DNA of 37,663 nucleotides from Clostridia bacterium (GCA_017398655.1 JAFQFI010000070.1:1-37663); one strand, 5' to 3'. Positions 23,659-32,590 are shown, counted from the stretch's first letter. Notes: generated by a model not told the origin, from the letters alone. Numbers and translations are program-made.

Positions 23659-23692
23659 AAAAAAGGTGAAATTAAAAAATTCACCTTTATTT
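23659..23692 (-). terminator. Intrinsic terminator after the small membrane protein
   Basis: AAAGGTGAA (23662-23670) pairs with TTCACCTTT (23680-23688). On the minus strand the stem runs into a T run. It separates the gene ending at 23696 from the GNAT gene. Confidence 0.75.
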
Positions 23693-23695
23693 TGT

Positions 23696-23968
23696 TTATT
23701 TATTTTTTAATGATTTTTCCCAAAGTTTTCTTACAAATTTTAAAGATAGGGTAGACAATGTAAAACCAATAACTGGTACTAAAGATGATAACCAAATGTT
23801 TGATACTTTGCTGATAATAAATGTGTATAAAACAACAACAAAGTAGGTTAAAAAACAAATGCAGAGGCGTCTTGTCCAACTTGTTTCCCATTTTTTATCA
23901 AGTTCAACTCTTGAGTTTCTTTCTTTAATTAAATCAATTTCTTGTTGTAAATTAACTTCTTTTTCCAT
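23696..23968 (-). CDS. Small two-helix membrane protein
   Basis: 90 residues. An N-terminal charged helix (MEKEVNLQQEIDLIKERNSR), then the distinctive stretch VELDKKWETSWTRR, then two membrane helices (about 36-56 and 60-76) and a basic tail. Similar small proteins with a WETSWTRR-like motif occur in many bacteria and are of unknown function. The frame opens 17 codons earlier, but AGGAGAA sits just before the ATG ending at 23968, so that is the start. It is a single gene with a terminator at 23659-23692. Confidence 0.75.
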   Translation of the reverse strand: MEKEVNLQQEIDLIKERNSRVELDKKWETSWTRRLCICFLTYFVVVLYTFIISKVSNIWLSSLVPVIGFTLSTLSLKFVRKLWEKSLKNK

Positions 23969-24133
23969 AATAAATTCTCCTAATGTTAAAAATATATCAC
24001 AATTAATTAATAATTGCATTAATTTATTAAAATTTATAAAAAAATATGCAATTTTTTGTTTTTATTTAACATAATTTTTTATATGTGTTATAAAAAAGAT
24101 AATAAATGGTTTATTAAAAAGGGGGATTTTTAA

Positions 24134-24574
24134 GTGCATATTCATATTAATTTAGGGGCAATTATTTCTGGTATATGTAGTTTATTTAGACGCAAGAAAA
24201 AAGACCAAGTAGAACATACTATGGTTGAAGGAAACCAAACTATAACAAATACTTTTAATGATGGTCAAGAACAAAATGTGGAACAACCTACAGGACAAAC
24301 AACAGCCGAAAAAGTTGTATTAACAACTGCAGACACTTTAGATTTGTTTGAACAAATAGGTGCTCTTGAAGATTTAAATATTCAAGACGAAGCATTAAAA
24401 CAAAAACTATGCTTAGAAATGGCAGATATTTTAAACGAAAACGAACAAAATGAACAATCAGCACAAGATGCATTTATTAGAGTTTTTAGACAAAACGGAA
24501 TAAATGTAAGCTTAAATATGGCAAGCATGTTTGCATCTGCTTATATGGATTGTTATGTGTATTGCGAAGAATAA
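24134..24574 (+). CDS. Orphan 146-residue protein, GTG start
   Basis: Not recognised. The start is GTG, 8 bases after AAAGGGGGA. The N-terminus is short, hydrophobic and followed by a basic patch (HINLGAIISGICSLFRRKKK), which could anchor the protein at the membrane. Residues 28-60 are a polar Gln/Thr/Asn-rich linker. Residues 65-146 are helical and acidic (LDLFEQIGALEDLNIQDEALKQ and following) and end MDCYVYCEE with two Cys. It is a single-gene unit ending in a bidirectional terminator. Confidence 0.7.
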   Translation: MHIHINLGAIISGICSLFRRKKKDQVEHTMVEGNQTITNTFNDGQEQNVEQPTGQTTAEKVVLTTADTLDLFEQIGALEDLNIQDEALKQKLCLEMADILNENEQNEQSAQDAFIRVFRQNGINVSLNMASMFASAYMDCYVYCEE

Positions 24575-24577
24575 TTA

Positions 24578-24609
24578 AAAAAACCTTCTATTTTTAGAAG
24601 GTTTTTTGT
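24578..24609. terminator. Bidirectional intrinsic terminator
   Basis: AAAAAACCTTCTA (24578-24590) pairs with TAGAAGGTTTTTT (24595-24607). It lies between the convergent genes at 24134 and 24610. Confidence 0.85.
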
Positions 24610-25716
24610 TTATTTTTTGAGTAATATTAAAGGTACTAACATTTCATCAGTTAAAGATGTGTGGTGCCCTTTAAATTTTGGCATGTTTTTGTGTGGTAAA
24701 AACATTTTGTTTGTATAAGTGCCAATTGCTATATAATCACCAAGTAAGTATCCATATTTATTTGTTTCTCCAAAATAATTTTGATTTATTAAATCTTCAC
24801 TTTTAAAAAGTTTAAAATCTTTACTATATTTTTTATTGAATTTTTCTTCAAACTCTTTTTCTTTACCTTTTTTTACAATAAAAGCAGGGGTTCTTGCATC
24901 TAAGTAAGGTGGGCAAGAAAGCAAAGAATTAATTTCTAAATCATTGTAAAATTCTATATAACCTTTTACATCTATGTGCCCGTGGTCGGCTGTTATTATA
25001 AATAAAGTATCTTGTACACCGTTATATAATTCTTCAATTTTATTATTTATGTAGTTAATTTTTTGTTTTGCCTCAATACTTGAAACGCCAAACTCGTGCA
25101 TAGTAGAATCTGGGTCAGGGTAGTAAGCATAAATAAATTGTTTACCTTCTTTTTTACAAACTTCGTTAATTGAATTACACAATTCTTCTTCGTTTGAAAT
25201 AACAATTTTATTTTTACATTTTGTTTGTACATAACTTGGAAGTATTGGTGTTATGTTGTATTCTGTATTTGCATTGTCAAAATAACAATTAGAGTTGTCT
25301 GCTAAAGGATAATCAAAATCTACTTTTTGTCCTGTTAAAGAATTTGCTTTTAAGTAAATATCAACATTTTGGTTAATTTCGTTAAAATGCAAACTCCAAC
25401 CAAACCAGCCATGCTCCATAGGTTTTAGGTTGCAAATAAGAGAAGTTGTTGCGTTGGTTGTTGTTGATGGAAATGTTGATGTAAGTGTTTTTACAATGTT
25501 TTTTCTTAAAAAGGCAGTTGGTTTTAAATTCTTTTTAATAGGGTATATGCCAAAACCATCAAGACAAATAAAAACCACATTTTTATAATTTTTAGATAAT
25601 TCTTCTTTTAAAATAGGCAATGTTGCGTTTTTATTTGGTGCACCTAAAAACTCTGCAAGAGTTGCAGATATATTTAAGTTGCAATTATCCCAATTGGGTT
25701 TAGTAAAATTTTTCAT
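24610..25716 (-). CDS. Alkaline phosphatase superfamily phosphodiesterase/pyrophosphatase
   Basis: 368 residues of the type I phosphodiesterase/nucleotide pyrophosphatase group. The metal and nucleophile residues are in place: LDGFG (Asp, near 53), the Thr nucleophile region STFPSTTTNATTS (near 83-95), DPDSTMHEFG (Asp and His, near 203), TADHGH (Asp-His, near 244) and GHHTSLTDE (His, near 350). There is no signal peptide, so it is probably cytoplasmic. It likely hydrolyses a nucleotide sugar, nucleotide or phosphodiester; the substrate is unknown. It is separated from the upstream gene (25796) by a terminator. Confidence 0.85.
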   Translation of the reverse strand: MKNFTKPNWDNCNLNISATLAEFLGAPNKNATLPILKEELSKNYKNVVFICLDGFGIYPIKKNLKPTAFLRKNIVKTLTSTFPSTTTNATTSLICNLKPMEHGWFGWSLHFNEINQNVDIYLKANSLTGQKVDFDYPLADNSNCYFDNANTEYNITPILPSYVQTKCKNKIVISNEEELCNSINEVCKKEGKQFIYAYYPDPDSTMHEFGVSSIEAKQKINYINNKIEELYNGVQDTLFIITADHGHIDVKGYIEFYNDLEINSLLSCPPYLDARTPAFIVKKGKEKEFEEKFNKKYSKDFKLFKSEDLINQNYFGETNKYGYLLGDYIAIGTYTNKMFLPHKNMPKFKGHHTSLTDEMLVPLILLKK

Positions 25717-25753
25717 AAGGTTTTTCCTGTTTTTTTAAAGTAGTAAGAAAAAC

Positions 25754-25779
25754 AACAAAACACTGTATAGTGTTTTGTT
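25754..25779. terminator. Intrinsic terminator after the 25796 gene
   Basis: AACAAAACACT (25754-25764) pairs with AGTGTTTTGTT (25769-25779) around a four-base loop. On the minus strand it is followed by a T-rich stretch. Confidence 0.7.
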
Positions 25780-25795
25780 TAATTTTTTCTTTTTT

Positions 25796-26545
25796 TTATT
25801 GACAACAGTCATCTACTGGAACTGTTGGTATTACTTCTGAAGCTAAACTTCTTTGAGAAACTTGTAATATTTGTGTTTGTTTTAACTCTTCAAACATTTG
25901 AGGGAAAGTTTCTTCAGGATTTTCAACTCCGTTACAATCTGTGTTAATTACATGAATGGTATCTGATAATCTGGTAGAAGATATTTCTGTTGTTTGTGGG
26001 TCGCGTGGAATTATAGCCAAAAATGAACCATCATCTATGTTAAAACCATCTTCAAAGTCAGGTTGTTGAAAGTTTTTAAGTCCAATTTTTTTTGCACCTT
26101 GTCTATCCCAGAACTTTGATTTTGAAGAAACATAATCAACTTCTGCTTGAGTTGCATCTTCCAATTTTTTAGGGTCAACAATATCTATTAAAATATCTGC
26201 GTCATATTGACCAAAAATTCCTTCTTTTAAAAGGGTTGTAGCAACTTGATGTCTTCTTTCGTCAACTTCTGTTGCAATGTATTCAACATAAACCATTTGA
26301 GTATCTGCAAAATGGTCATAAATGCAACAGCAAACCATTCTGTCGCCTCTGTAAGCAACTAAAACACCATGTTTAACATTTGGTTTTTGTTCTCCAAGAG
26401 TTCTGTCAAGTATTGCTTCTTCAGATTCTAATTCGCTTGGTTTAAAGTATTTTCCTAAAATTTCATATGCTTGATGTATTTCTTTTTCGTCTCTTGTATC
26501 TACAATCACAAGAGGTTCTTTAGTTGTTTCTTCAGTTTGGCTCAT
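25796..26545 (-). CDS. GNAT-like protein with C-terminal extension
   Basis: About 249 residues. A GNAT-type core is suggested by a strand with Cys residues (HGVLVAYRGDRMVCCCIYD) followed by VYVEYIATEVDERRHQVATTLLKEGIF, matching motif A with an altered pyrophosphate loop (RRHQVA in place of RGxGxG/A). Binding of acetyl-CoA may therefore be weak or lost. The last 60 residues are helical and end SEVIPTVPVDDCCQ. The frame is open 4 codons earlier, but GGGGG of that extension serves as ribosome binding site for the ATG ending at 26545. It is a single-gene unit with a terminator at 25754-25779. Confidence 0.65.
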   Translation of the reverse strand: MSQTEETTKEPLVIVDTRDEKEIHQAYEILGKYFKPSELESEEAILDRTLGEQKPNVKHGVLVAYRGDRMVCCCIYDHFADTQMVYVEYIATEVDERRHQVATTLLKEGIFGQYDADILIDIVDPKKLEDATQAEVDYVSSKSKFWDRQGAKKIGLKNFQQPDFEDGFNIDDGSFLAIIPRDPQTTEISSTRLSDTIHVINTDCNGVENPEETFPQMFEELKQTQILQVSQRSLASEVIPTVPVDDCCQ

Positions 26546-26727
26546 AAAAACCCCCATATTTCTTATTGTATTTTATCATTTTTTTTGGTGATTTGCAATA
26601 TAAAAGAAAACTAATCATTGTGATTTTATTAAACGATTTTTAGTAAAATTTTGTATTTTTTAAAATTTGTTTTTATTATGTTTGTACAATATAGATAATT
26701 TTAATTTAATAATTTTAATTGTAATAA

Positions 26728-26764
26728 AAAAATTGCATTTCGTGTTGAGAATGCAATTTTTCTT
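26728..26764. terminator. Hairpin after the unexplained element
   Basis: AAAAATTGCATT (26728-26739) pairs perfectly with AATGCAATTTTT (26750-26761). On the minus strand it is followed by a T run. Confidence 0.75.
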
Positions 26765-26823
26765 GGCGGGACGGTGGTGATTGTATTCTAAAATATTCTC
26801 CTTATAACAAAACCAGCCACGCC
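26762..26823 (-). ncRNA. Unidentified structured element after tRNA-Ser
   Basis: On the minus strand the stretch begins GGGCGTGGCTGG and ends CCACCGTCCCGCCA, immediately before a perfect terminator. GGG, CG and TGG of the left end can pair with CCC, CG and CCA of the right end across two bulges, closing a large loop containing AAGGAGAA. The 3' end resembles a tRNA acceptor followed by GCCA, but there is no T-loop, so it is not a tRNA. It could be a small RNA or decayed tRNA locus. No separate promoter is clear. Confidence 0.35.
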
Positions 26824-26841
26824 CTTAATACAAAAATAAAA

Positions 26842-26873
26842 AATCGTATCCGTTTTGGTGTTCGGATACGATT
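26842..26873 (-). terminator. Intrinsic terminator of tRNA-Ser
   Basis: AATCGTATCCG (26842-26852) pairs with CGGATACGATT (26863-26873). On the minus strand it is followed by a run of T. Confidence 0.85.
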
Positions 26874-26878
26874 GCTCT

Positions 26879-26969
26879 TGGCGGAGAAGGCGAGATTCGA
26901 ACTCGCGCACGCTGTTACACGCCTAACCCCTTAGCAGGGGGTCCCCTTGGGCCTCTTGGGTACTTCTCC
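26879..26969 (-). tRNA. tRNA-Ser(GCT)
   Basis: On the minus strand the gene starts GGAGAAGTACCCAAGAGGCC and ends with TTCTCCG plus an encoded CCA. The anticodon loop CTGCTAA carries GCT between CCCC and GGGG arms. The long variable arm (GTTAGGCGTGTAACAGCGTGC region) is the class II feature of serine tRNAs. The T arm reads GCGAGTTCGAATCTCGC. It decodes AGC and AGT. It has a strong own promoter and terminator. Confidence 0.95.
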
Positions 26970-27011
26970 AATCCCGTAAATATTTTACTTGAAATAAATT
27001 CAAGCAAAGTG

Positions 27012-27040
27012 AGTTTATCAAATATTTATTGGGCTGTCAA
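27012..27040 (-). promoter_or_regulatory. Strong promoter of tRNA-Ser
   Basis: On the minus strand: TTGACA (27040-27035), 17 bases, TAAACT (27017-27012), about 36 bases before the expected mature tRNA 5' end once the start near 27005 is allowed for. Confidence 0.75.
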
Positions 27041-27086
27041 TGCTTTTAAAGTTAAAAAATTTGTTTTTTATTGTTTTTTTGGCTTT

Positions 27087-28190
27087 TTACTTATTTTTTT
27101 CCAACAGTTTTTTATACAAAAGATAGTTGTTTTGCAATCTTTTATCTTCTGGATTTATCAATAGTGCTTTTTGGGCATAAAAGTATGCTAATTCTGTTTG
27201 TTTTAGGTTGTAATAACAAAAATTTAACATATCGTAAGGGTATTCATTCCAGCAATTAGGGTTTACAATATATGTTAAACTTTTTTTATTTATTTTTAAC
27301 ATATTTTCAAGTACAAAAGCACAATTTAAATAATCATTTTTATTATAATAAAATTGTGCAAGCGATAGGTATGGTTCTCTAATATCAAAACACTCTACAA
27401 TTGCTTTTTCGTAATATTCTTTTGCTTTTTTAGGCATATTTTTGTGTAAATAACAATCGCCCATATATCTTAAACTTGCACTGCGTTCTTCATGCCAAGT
27501 AGAGGATTTTAAATTTAAATGTTTTTTAAACATTGTTATTGCTTTATCGTATTGCCCACAAAAATAATATTCTCTTGCCAAATAGTGTGCGTTACGGTCG
27601 TTATTTGGATTTTCTTTTACTGCCAATTCAAGCAATGGTAAATATTGTCCACGGCTTTTTTCTTTATCTGGATAATGTCTTAAAACAAGGTCTTCACATA
27701 TTGCAATTTCTTCATTTTTTATTGGCTTAATTTTTTCTAAAACTTCGTGCACAGGGTACACCCATTTAAAGTAATTTGGGGCGTGAATTTTTTCATAATA
27801 AAATGTTGTTCCGTCTTGACCGTTTGGCAAAACATTCCAAACATATTTATATTTTAATTTTTTTGTGTTTGGTTTCCAATTTTCTTCAATTTTTTTTCTC
27901 CAACCCTTTTCAAAAACTTCGTCAAGGTCGGTGCAAACGCAAACATCGGTATCTTCTGAAACCAATTTTAAACTTTCGTTTCTTGCCACATCAAAACGCC
28001 AAGGTTTTATTTCTTTTTGTGTTACCTTAACACCTCTTTTTTTTAACAATTCAACAGTTTTGTCTGTGCTTCCAGTATCTAAAACCACAATTTCATCTGC
28101 TTCTGACATACTGTTTACCCATTTGTCTATAAATTTTTCTTCATTTTTTGTTATAGCGTAAACAGTTATTTTTAATTTTTTATTATCCAT
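27087..28190 (-). CDS. Family 2 glycosyltransferase with TPR repeats
   Basis: 367 residues. The GT2 domain occupies about 1-190: TVYAITKNEEKFI, IVVLDTGSTDKTVELL, WRFDVARNESL and DLDEVFEKGW (metal/nucleotide-sugar Asp residues). From about 205 to 365, at least three tetratricopeptide-like helical pairs follow (AREYYFCGQYDKAITMFKKHL, MGDCYLHKNMPKKAKEYYEKA, YFYAQKALLINPEDK). It probably transfers a sugar to a surface polymer or protein, with the repeats presenting the acceptor; this is inferred. The frame opens 6 codons earlier, but AAAGGAAG lies before the ATG ending at 28190, so that is the start. No polysaccharide cluster surrounds it. Confidence 0.87.
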   Translation of the reverse strand: MDNKKLKITVYAITKNEEKFIDKWVNSMSEADEIVVLDTGSTDKTVELLKKRGVKVTQKEIKPWRFDVARNESLKLVSEDTDVCVCTDLDEVFEKGWRKKIEENWKPNTKKLKYKYVWNVLPNGQDGTTFYYEKIHAPNYFKWVYPVHEVLEKIKPIKNEEIAICEDLVLRHYPDKEKSRGQYLPLLELAVKENPNNDRNAHYLAREYYFCGQYDKAITMFKKHLNLKSSTWHEERSASLRYMGDCYLHKNMPKKAKEYYEKAIVECFDIREPYLSLAQFYYNKNDYLNCAFVLENMLKINKKSLTYIVNPNCWNEYPYDMLNFCYYNLKQTELAYFYAQKALLINPEDKRLQNNYLLYKKLLEKNK

Positions 28191-28259
28191 ATTACTTCCT
28201 TTTATCAAGATATATGCACAAAAATTTTATTTTGTTTATTTTCTTTATTGCAATTTTAT

Positions 28260-28288
28260 TTGGAAAATCACTCATTTTAGAGTATAAA
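28260..28288 (+). promoter_or_regulatory. Predicted promoter for the CvpA-like gene
   Basis: TTGGAA (28260-28265), 17 bases, TATAAA (28283-28288), about 42 bases before the start codon. Confidence 0.55.
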
Positions 28289-28330
28289 TATATTATAAAA
28301 GTAAATTAATATATTAAAAGGTGTAAAAAT

Positions 28331-31300
28331 ATGAGTGCATCTCTTATTGGTATTATCATAACAGCACTAATTGGGGTTATTTTAGTTTCCTCAATATTTT
28401 TTGGGGCTAAAAGAGGTTTAAAGAAAACTCTTTTTAGGTTTGCTTGGCTTATTGTAACTTTTATTGCAGTGTACTTAACAACTCCACTTTTGTCAAGTTG
28501 GCTTAATGGTTTTGACATAAGTAGTTTTAATTTAGATGTTTATGGTCCAGTTAATAAGTTAAGTGACATTGGTGCAAATATTATAAACGAACTTGCAAAA
28601 ACTAATGAAGCATTTGCTAACAGTGCAGCGTTAAAGACATTTGCAGAAAATTTACCTACAATTATTTTAAATATATTCATTTTTGTTATTGCTTTTTGGT
28701 TGTTAAAAGCATTGCTTTATCCTATTTGGGTGTTTATTTCTTCAAGAATATTTGATAAACAAGCAAGGGAGCAAAAGAAATTTAAAAAGCAACAAGCAAA
28801 ACTCAGAAAGCAAAACAATGGTGTTTTACCTCCACAAGATGAAAACATGCCAATTTTATTACAAGTTAAAAAGAAAAAAACTCGTTGGGGTGGTGCAGTT
28901 ATTGGTTTGTTTATTGGCCTTTTATTGTGTGCAGTAACATTTAGCCCAGTTGTAGGTTTAAATGCGTTATATCAAAATGCATATGCAAATATGTTAACTG
29001 AAAAAGACGGAGAAAAGGTTTCTTTAATTGAAAGCTCTATTGAAGATAAAGAAGTTTTAAGTTATTTATCTTCATACGAAGATAGTATTGGTAGTAAAAT
29101 TTTAACCTACACAGGTATGGGATTTTTATCTGATGCAATGTTTTCTGGGCTTGCAACTGTTGAAGTTGACAACGAAAAAGTTTATTTAAGTGATGAAGTT
29201 GATATGGCTATTAAGGTTTATAATAGATATGATTCTATTAAAACTTTTAATACAGATAATTTGACACAAGAATCTTTAGATAAAGTTTTAAATGCTGCTA
29301 AAAGTTTGTTTGATGATATAAGAAATAGCAAACTTATTTATTTAATTGGTGATGATGTTATACCTTATTTGTTAGATGACTTAATTTCTGCAGAAGATTT
29401 TAAACTTGTTGATGGCGCAGAGTTTGATGATATTTTAATTTCTGCATGCAAAAACTATATTGTAAATAATAAAAATTTTAAACTTGCAAATCTTGAGTTT
29501 GAAATTGAATCTATTGTAGATGTTGCACTTGCACTTAACAACTCAAACTTAATTATTCCTTTTGTTGAAAACCAAATAAAAACTTTTGAAGATTTTGTTT
29601 ATCATGTTTCAGAAAATGTAAAAACTGGATATTTGCCAGAAAACATTATTGATAATTTATATAATGTTTCTATGCTTAAAAAAGAGTATCCGGGCTTAGT
29701 AGACAAAGGTATTAAAGCTATTTATAATATCTTAGATATAAATTATTCTAACCAAGTTTTAAGCAACTCTAATTTACAAGAAGATTTAAAAATTGTTTTA
29801 GGTAATGCAATTGACTTTATTAAACTTTATGGCGAAAGCAACAATTTTGATTTTGGCGATAAAACTACAAAAGCAACAGAGTGTTTGGGTAAAGTTTTAG
29901 ATGTTTTAAAAACAGACCTTTTAGGTGAAGCAAATTATCAATCTTTAATTACTTATGCAGTAGAAAATATTAATGAAGCAACTTCAAGTTTTGCAGATTT
30001 TTCTGAAATTACAGCAAATTTGCATAATGTTGAACAATGGGGCAATCTTAAAAACGCTAATGGTGAAATTGTAAAATATGGAGAGTTGTATGTTTTAACA
30101 AACTTATACAAACATACAATTAAACTTGTAAATGACGGTGTTACTTTTGATAAAATTTTAGAAGAAGATTATGATTTAATTGTAAACTTAGGCGAAGGTA
30201 TAAATAGTGCTTTAGCAACTAAATCGCAAAACAAAGCTAATGCATCTAAAATAATTACAAATAAAACATTGCGTAGAATAATTGAAATTGTTTTAGATAA
30301 AATTGATACATCTTCTTTTGAAGAAATTTTAAATGTTGAAGTTGCAGAAGGAGTTACTCTTAAAACCACAATTTTAAACAGTATTTATAACCCTGCTTCA
30401 GAAACAGATAGTTCAATTGCTTCTTCTAAAATTACAGATTGGAAGCAAGAATTAAATTATAATTTAGGTGTTTTTAGAAAAGCATATACTATTGTTGTAG
30501 ATAATTTTAATTTAGAAGAATTATCAAAACAAAATAACACACAATTGTCTGATTTAGGTGCTGCAATTGATGAGGCAATTAACAATACACAATTGTTGCT
30601 TAGCAATCAGGTAATTAGAAGTATTGCTGCTTATTATTTAGATAAAGTTAATTTTGGTGAAGATATTGATGAAATTTTAGATATTAAATTTATAGATGAA
30701 ATTTCAAAAGAAGAAATTTCTGTATATAACAAAGTTTTAAATAATATTTATGATAAAAACAATCCATTGTTAAGCGAAAACATTTCTTGGCAAAACGAAT
30801 TTAGTAAAATTAAAAATGTTATAAATGCAAAATTTGATACATCAGATTTAGTTGCTTTGGGTAGCATTTTAGATGGTGTTTCTAATAGTAGGGTATTATC
30901 TCAAACAGTTATTAACGAAGTTGTAAAAAAATATATTGATGATAAAGTAGTTTCTCTTCCTCTTGGTTTATCAAAGGGAATTGAAAGTATGAAGAAAAAT
31001 TTAACAAATGTTGTAAGTTATGAAGATGAATTTAGATATATTACACAACTTATTGATGTTATAAATACTTCTTATGATACAGACAAGCAAAAGTTTGCTG
31101 CTTTGGGTGCAAAATTTAATGAAATTTGCGATATTCAACAATCAATTGGTGAGAATAGCAAACTTATAACAAAAACGGTTATAAACCAATTTATAGAGCA
31201 TTATTTTGATACTTATATGGATGAAAATTTAGATGCAAATGCTGATGCAAAATTAATTGCTCTTGTAGATGAAATAAAAACAAATTTACCATATGTAAGA

Positions 31301-32464
31301 AACTATGAGTTAGAACTTACTTATATTTTAGATTTAGTTGATTGTGTAGACGGTTCTATACCAGATAAAAACCTTGACACATTTAACGATTTAAAAGATA
31401 TTGGTCAAGTATTAGATGTAATAACAAGAAACTCTAATATTATTACAACAGAAATTGTAAGAGACCTTGTTAATTATTATATTGACAACGAAACAACTTC
31501 TCTTGAAGCAAATTTAATTTCTATTATTGATGAAATTAAAAATAGTATTGCTGATTGCAGTATTAATTTAAATGGAAAGTACGAAATAGAATTTGGATTT
31601 TTACAAAGTTTAACAGAAATTTTAAATGAAGAAACAATAGATATGGTTAAACTTGGTGAAACATTTGATTTAATTTGTAATGCAAGTGGCAACCAAGAAG
31701 CTTCTTCAAGTGTTATTATTAGCCGTGCAATTTTAAACGAAATGTTGTGTTATTATTTTGATGAATATGTAAATACAAATTTAGATGTTAATAATGATTC
31801 TGAGTTAATTCAAATTATAAACAACATAAAATCAAATGTTACAGAAATTAGCAGTTACGAAACAGAATTTACTCACTTAGATAATATGTTTGCTATAATA
31901 AACAGTGATACTGTTTCAGAAATTGGTTCAACATTAGATTCTATTAAAGATAATAGTAATTTAATTACAAACCAAAATTTAAATAATATTGTTATGTATT
32001 TCTTTGATGAAAAAGCAAAAAATTATGAAACTGATGAAGATTATGGCAATATTATTGCTTTAATGAAAGCAAAAGTAGAAAACTGTGCAGATGCAGAAGG
32101 AAATGTATACGAAAATGTATTTACAGAATTAGATGAAATTTTATCTTGTATTGCAGAGTTTGAAACAGTTGTAAATGCTGAAGATTTTACAAATCCAGAC
32201 CTTATAGGTACAAAATTAGATTTAATGGACAAAATGTCTTATGCATGTGATTCTGTTATAACAAAGGAATGTGCAAACATTGTTATTGACAAAATAACTA
32301 CAAATCAAGTATTAAAAACTGCAGTTGACGCTGTTTTAACTAATGAAATGTTTGATTTTGAAAATTATGCAACTGAAAATTATGAAGGAGATCACCCTGC
32401 AAGAGAGAATTATTACAAAGATTTAATGTCTGCAATTCATACAGCTATAAGTAGTTTAATTTAA
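28331..32464 (+). CDS. Giant CvpA-like membrane protein with repeated helical domain
   Basis: 1377 residues. Four membrane segments in the first 210 residues (about 5-25, 36-56, 108-135, 188-210), with an early FFGAKRGLKK turn, give the layout of CvpA-family proteins. A long Lys-rich loop (about 145-185) lies between the third and fourth. The remaining 1160 residues carry no further membrane segment and, by topology, probably lie outside the membrane. From about residue 637 onward at least seven degenerate units of about 85-115 residues repeat, each with (I/L)(I/T)xxxI, an aromatic helix such as YYxD, an IK(S/T)N helix, YExEF and a closing (L)GxxLDxI. AAAGGTG precedes the ATG. It is a single gene with its own promoter and terminator. 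It may be a surface or envelope scaffold; function is unknown. Confidence 0.8.
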   Translation: MSASLIGIIITALIGVILVSSIFFGAKRGLKKTLFRFAWLIVTFIAVYLTTPLLSSWLNGFDISSFNLDVYGPVNKLSDIGANIINELAKTNEAFANSAALKTFAENLPTIILNIFIFVIAFWLLKALLYPIWVFISSRIFDKQAREQKKFKKQQAKLRKQNNGVLPPQDENMPILLQVKKKKTRWGGAVIGLFIGLLLCAVTFSPVVGLNALYQNAYANMLTEKDGEKVSLIESSIEDKEVLSYLSSYEDSIGSKILTYTGMGFLSDAMFSGLATVEVDNEKVYLSDEVDMAIKVYNRYDSIKTFNTDNLTQESLDKVLNAAKSLFDDIRNSKLIYLIGDDVIPYLLDDLISAEDFKLVDGAEFDDILISACKNYIVNNKNFKLANLEFEIESIVDVALALNNSNLIIPFVENQIKTFEDFVYHVSENVKTGYLPENIIDNLYNVSMLKKEYPGLVDKGIKAIYNILDINYSNQVLSNSNLQEDLKIVLGNAIDFIKLYGESNNFDFGDKTTKATECLGKVLDVLKTDLLGEANYQSLITYAVENINEATSSFADFSEITANLHNVEQWGNLKNANGEIVKYGELYVLTNLYKHTIKLVNDGVTFDKILEEDYDLIVNLGEGINSALATKSQNKANASKIITNKTLRRIIEIVLDKIDTSSFEEILNVEVAEGVTLKTTILNSIYNPASETDSSIASSKITDWKQELNYNLGVFRKAYTIVVDNFNLEELSKQNNTQLSDLGAAIDEAINNTQLLLSNQVIRSIAAYYLDKVNFGEDIDEILDIKFIDEISKEEISVYNKVLNNIYDKNNPLLSENISWQNEFSKIKNVINAKFDTSDLVALGSILDGVSNSRVLSQTVINEVVKKYIDDKVVSLPLGLSKGIESMKKNLTNVVSYEDEFRYITQLIDVINTSYDTDKQKFAALGAKFNEICDIQQSIGENSKLITKTVINQFIEHYFDTYMDENLDANADAKLIALVDEIKTNLPYVRNYELELTYILDLVDCVDGSIPDKNLDTFNDLKDIGQVLDVITRNSNIITTEIVRDLVNYYIDNETTSLEANLISIIDEIKNSIADCSINLNGKYEIEFGFLQSLTEILNEETIDMVKLGETFDLICNASGNQEASSSVIISRAILNEMLCYYFDEYVNTNLDVNNDSELIQIINNIKSNVTEISSYETEFTHLDNMFAIINSDTVSEIGSTLDSIKDNSNLITNQNLNNIVMYFFDEKAKNYETDEDYGNIIALMKAKVENCADAEGNVYENVFTELDEILSCIAEFETVVNAEDFTNPDLIGTKLDLMDKMSYACDSVITKECANIVIDKITTNQVLKTAVDAVLTNEMFDFENYATENYEGDHPARENYYKDLMSAIHTAISSLI

Positions 32465-32467
32465 AAT

Positions 32468-32498
32468 AAAAGCACTATTTTTAATAGTGCTTTTATTG
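32468..32498 (+). terminator. Intrinsic terminator after the CvpA-like gene
   Basis: AAAAGCACTATT (32468-32479) pairs perfectly with AATAGTGCTTTT (32483-32494) around a three-base loop, with flanking A and T runs. Confidence 0.85.
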
Positions 32499-32590
32499 TT
32501 TAAACTTGTTGAAATTTTTTATTAAAAATTTTATAAACTTTATATAAAAAAGTTTAAAATACAATAAACAAATTATAAAATTAATAAAAA

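Larger units (their letters stand above)
26546..27086. other. Region with tRNA-Ser, its promoter and two terminators
   Basis: 541 bases without protein genes. It holds, from right to left on the minus strand, a strong tRNA promoter (27012-27040), tRNA-Ser (26969-26879), its terminator (26873-26842), an unexplained GC-richer structured stretch (26762-26823) and a second terminator (26761-26728). 26565-26727 is AT-rich with nothing recognised. Confidence 0.8.

Noticed and set aside
26762..26823. Second tRNA gene beside tRNA-Ser
   Set aside because: The 3' end looks like CCC-GCCA, but there is no T-loop GTTCGA and no seven-base acceptor stem without bulges.
27087..28190. SunS-type bacteriocin glycosyltransferase
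   Set aside because: GT2 plus TPR is shared with SunS, but there is no precursor peptide, thiol-disulfide enzyme or dedicated transporter nearby.
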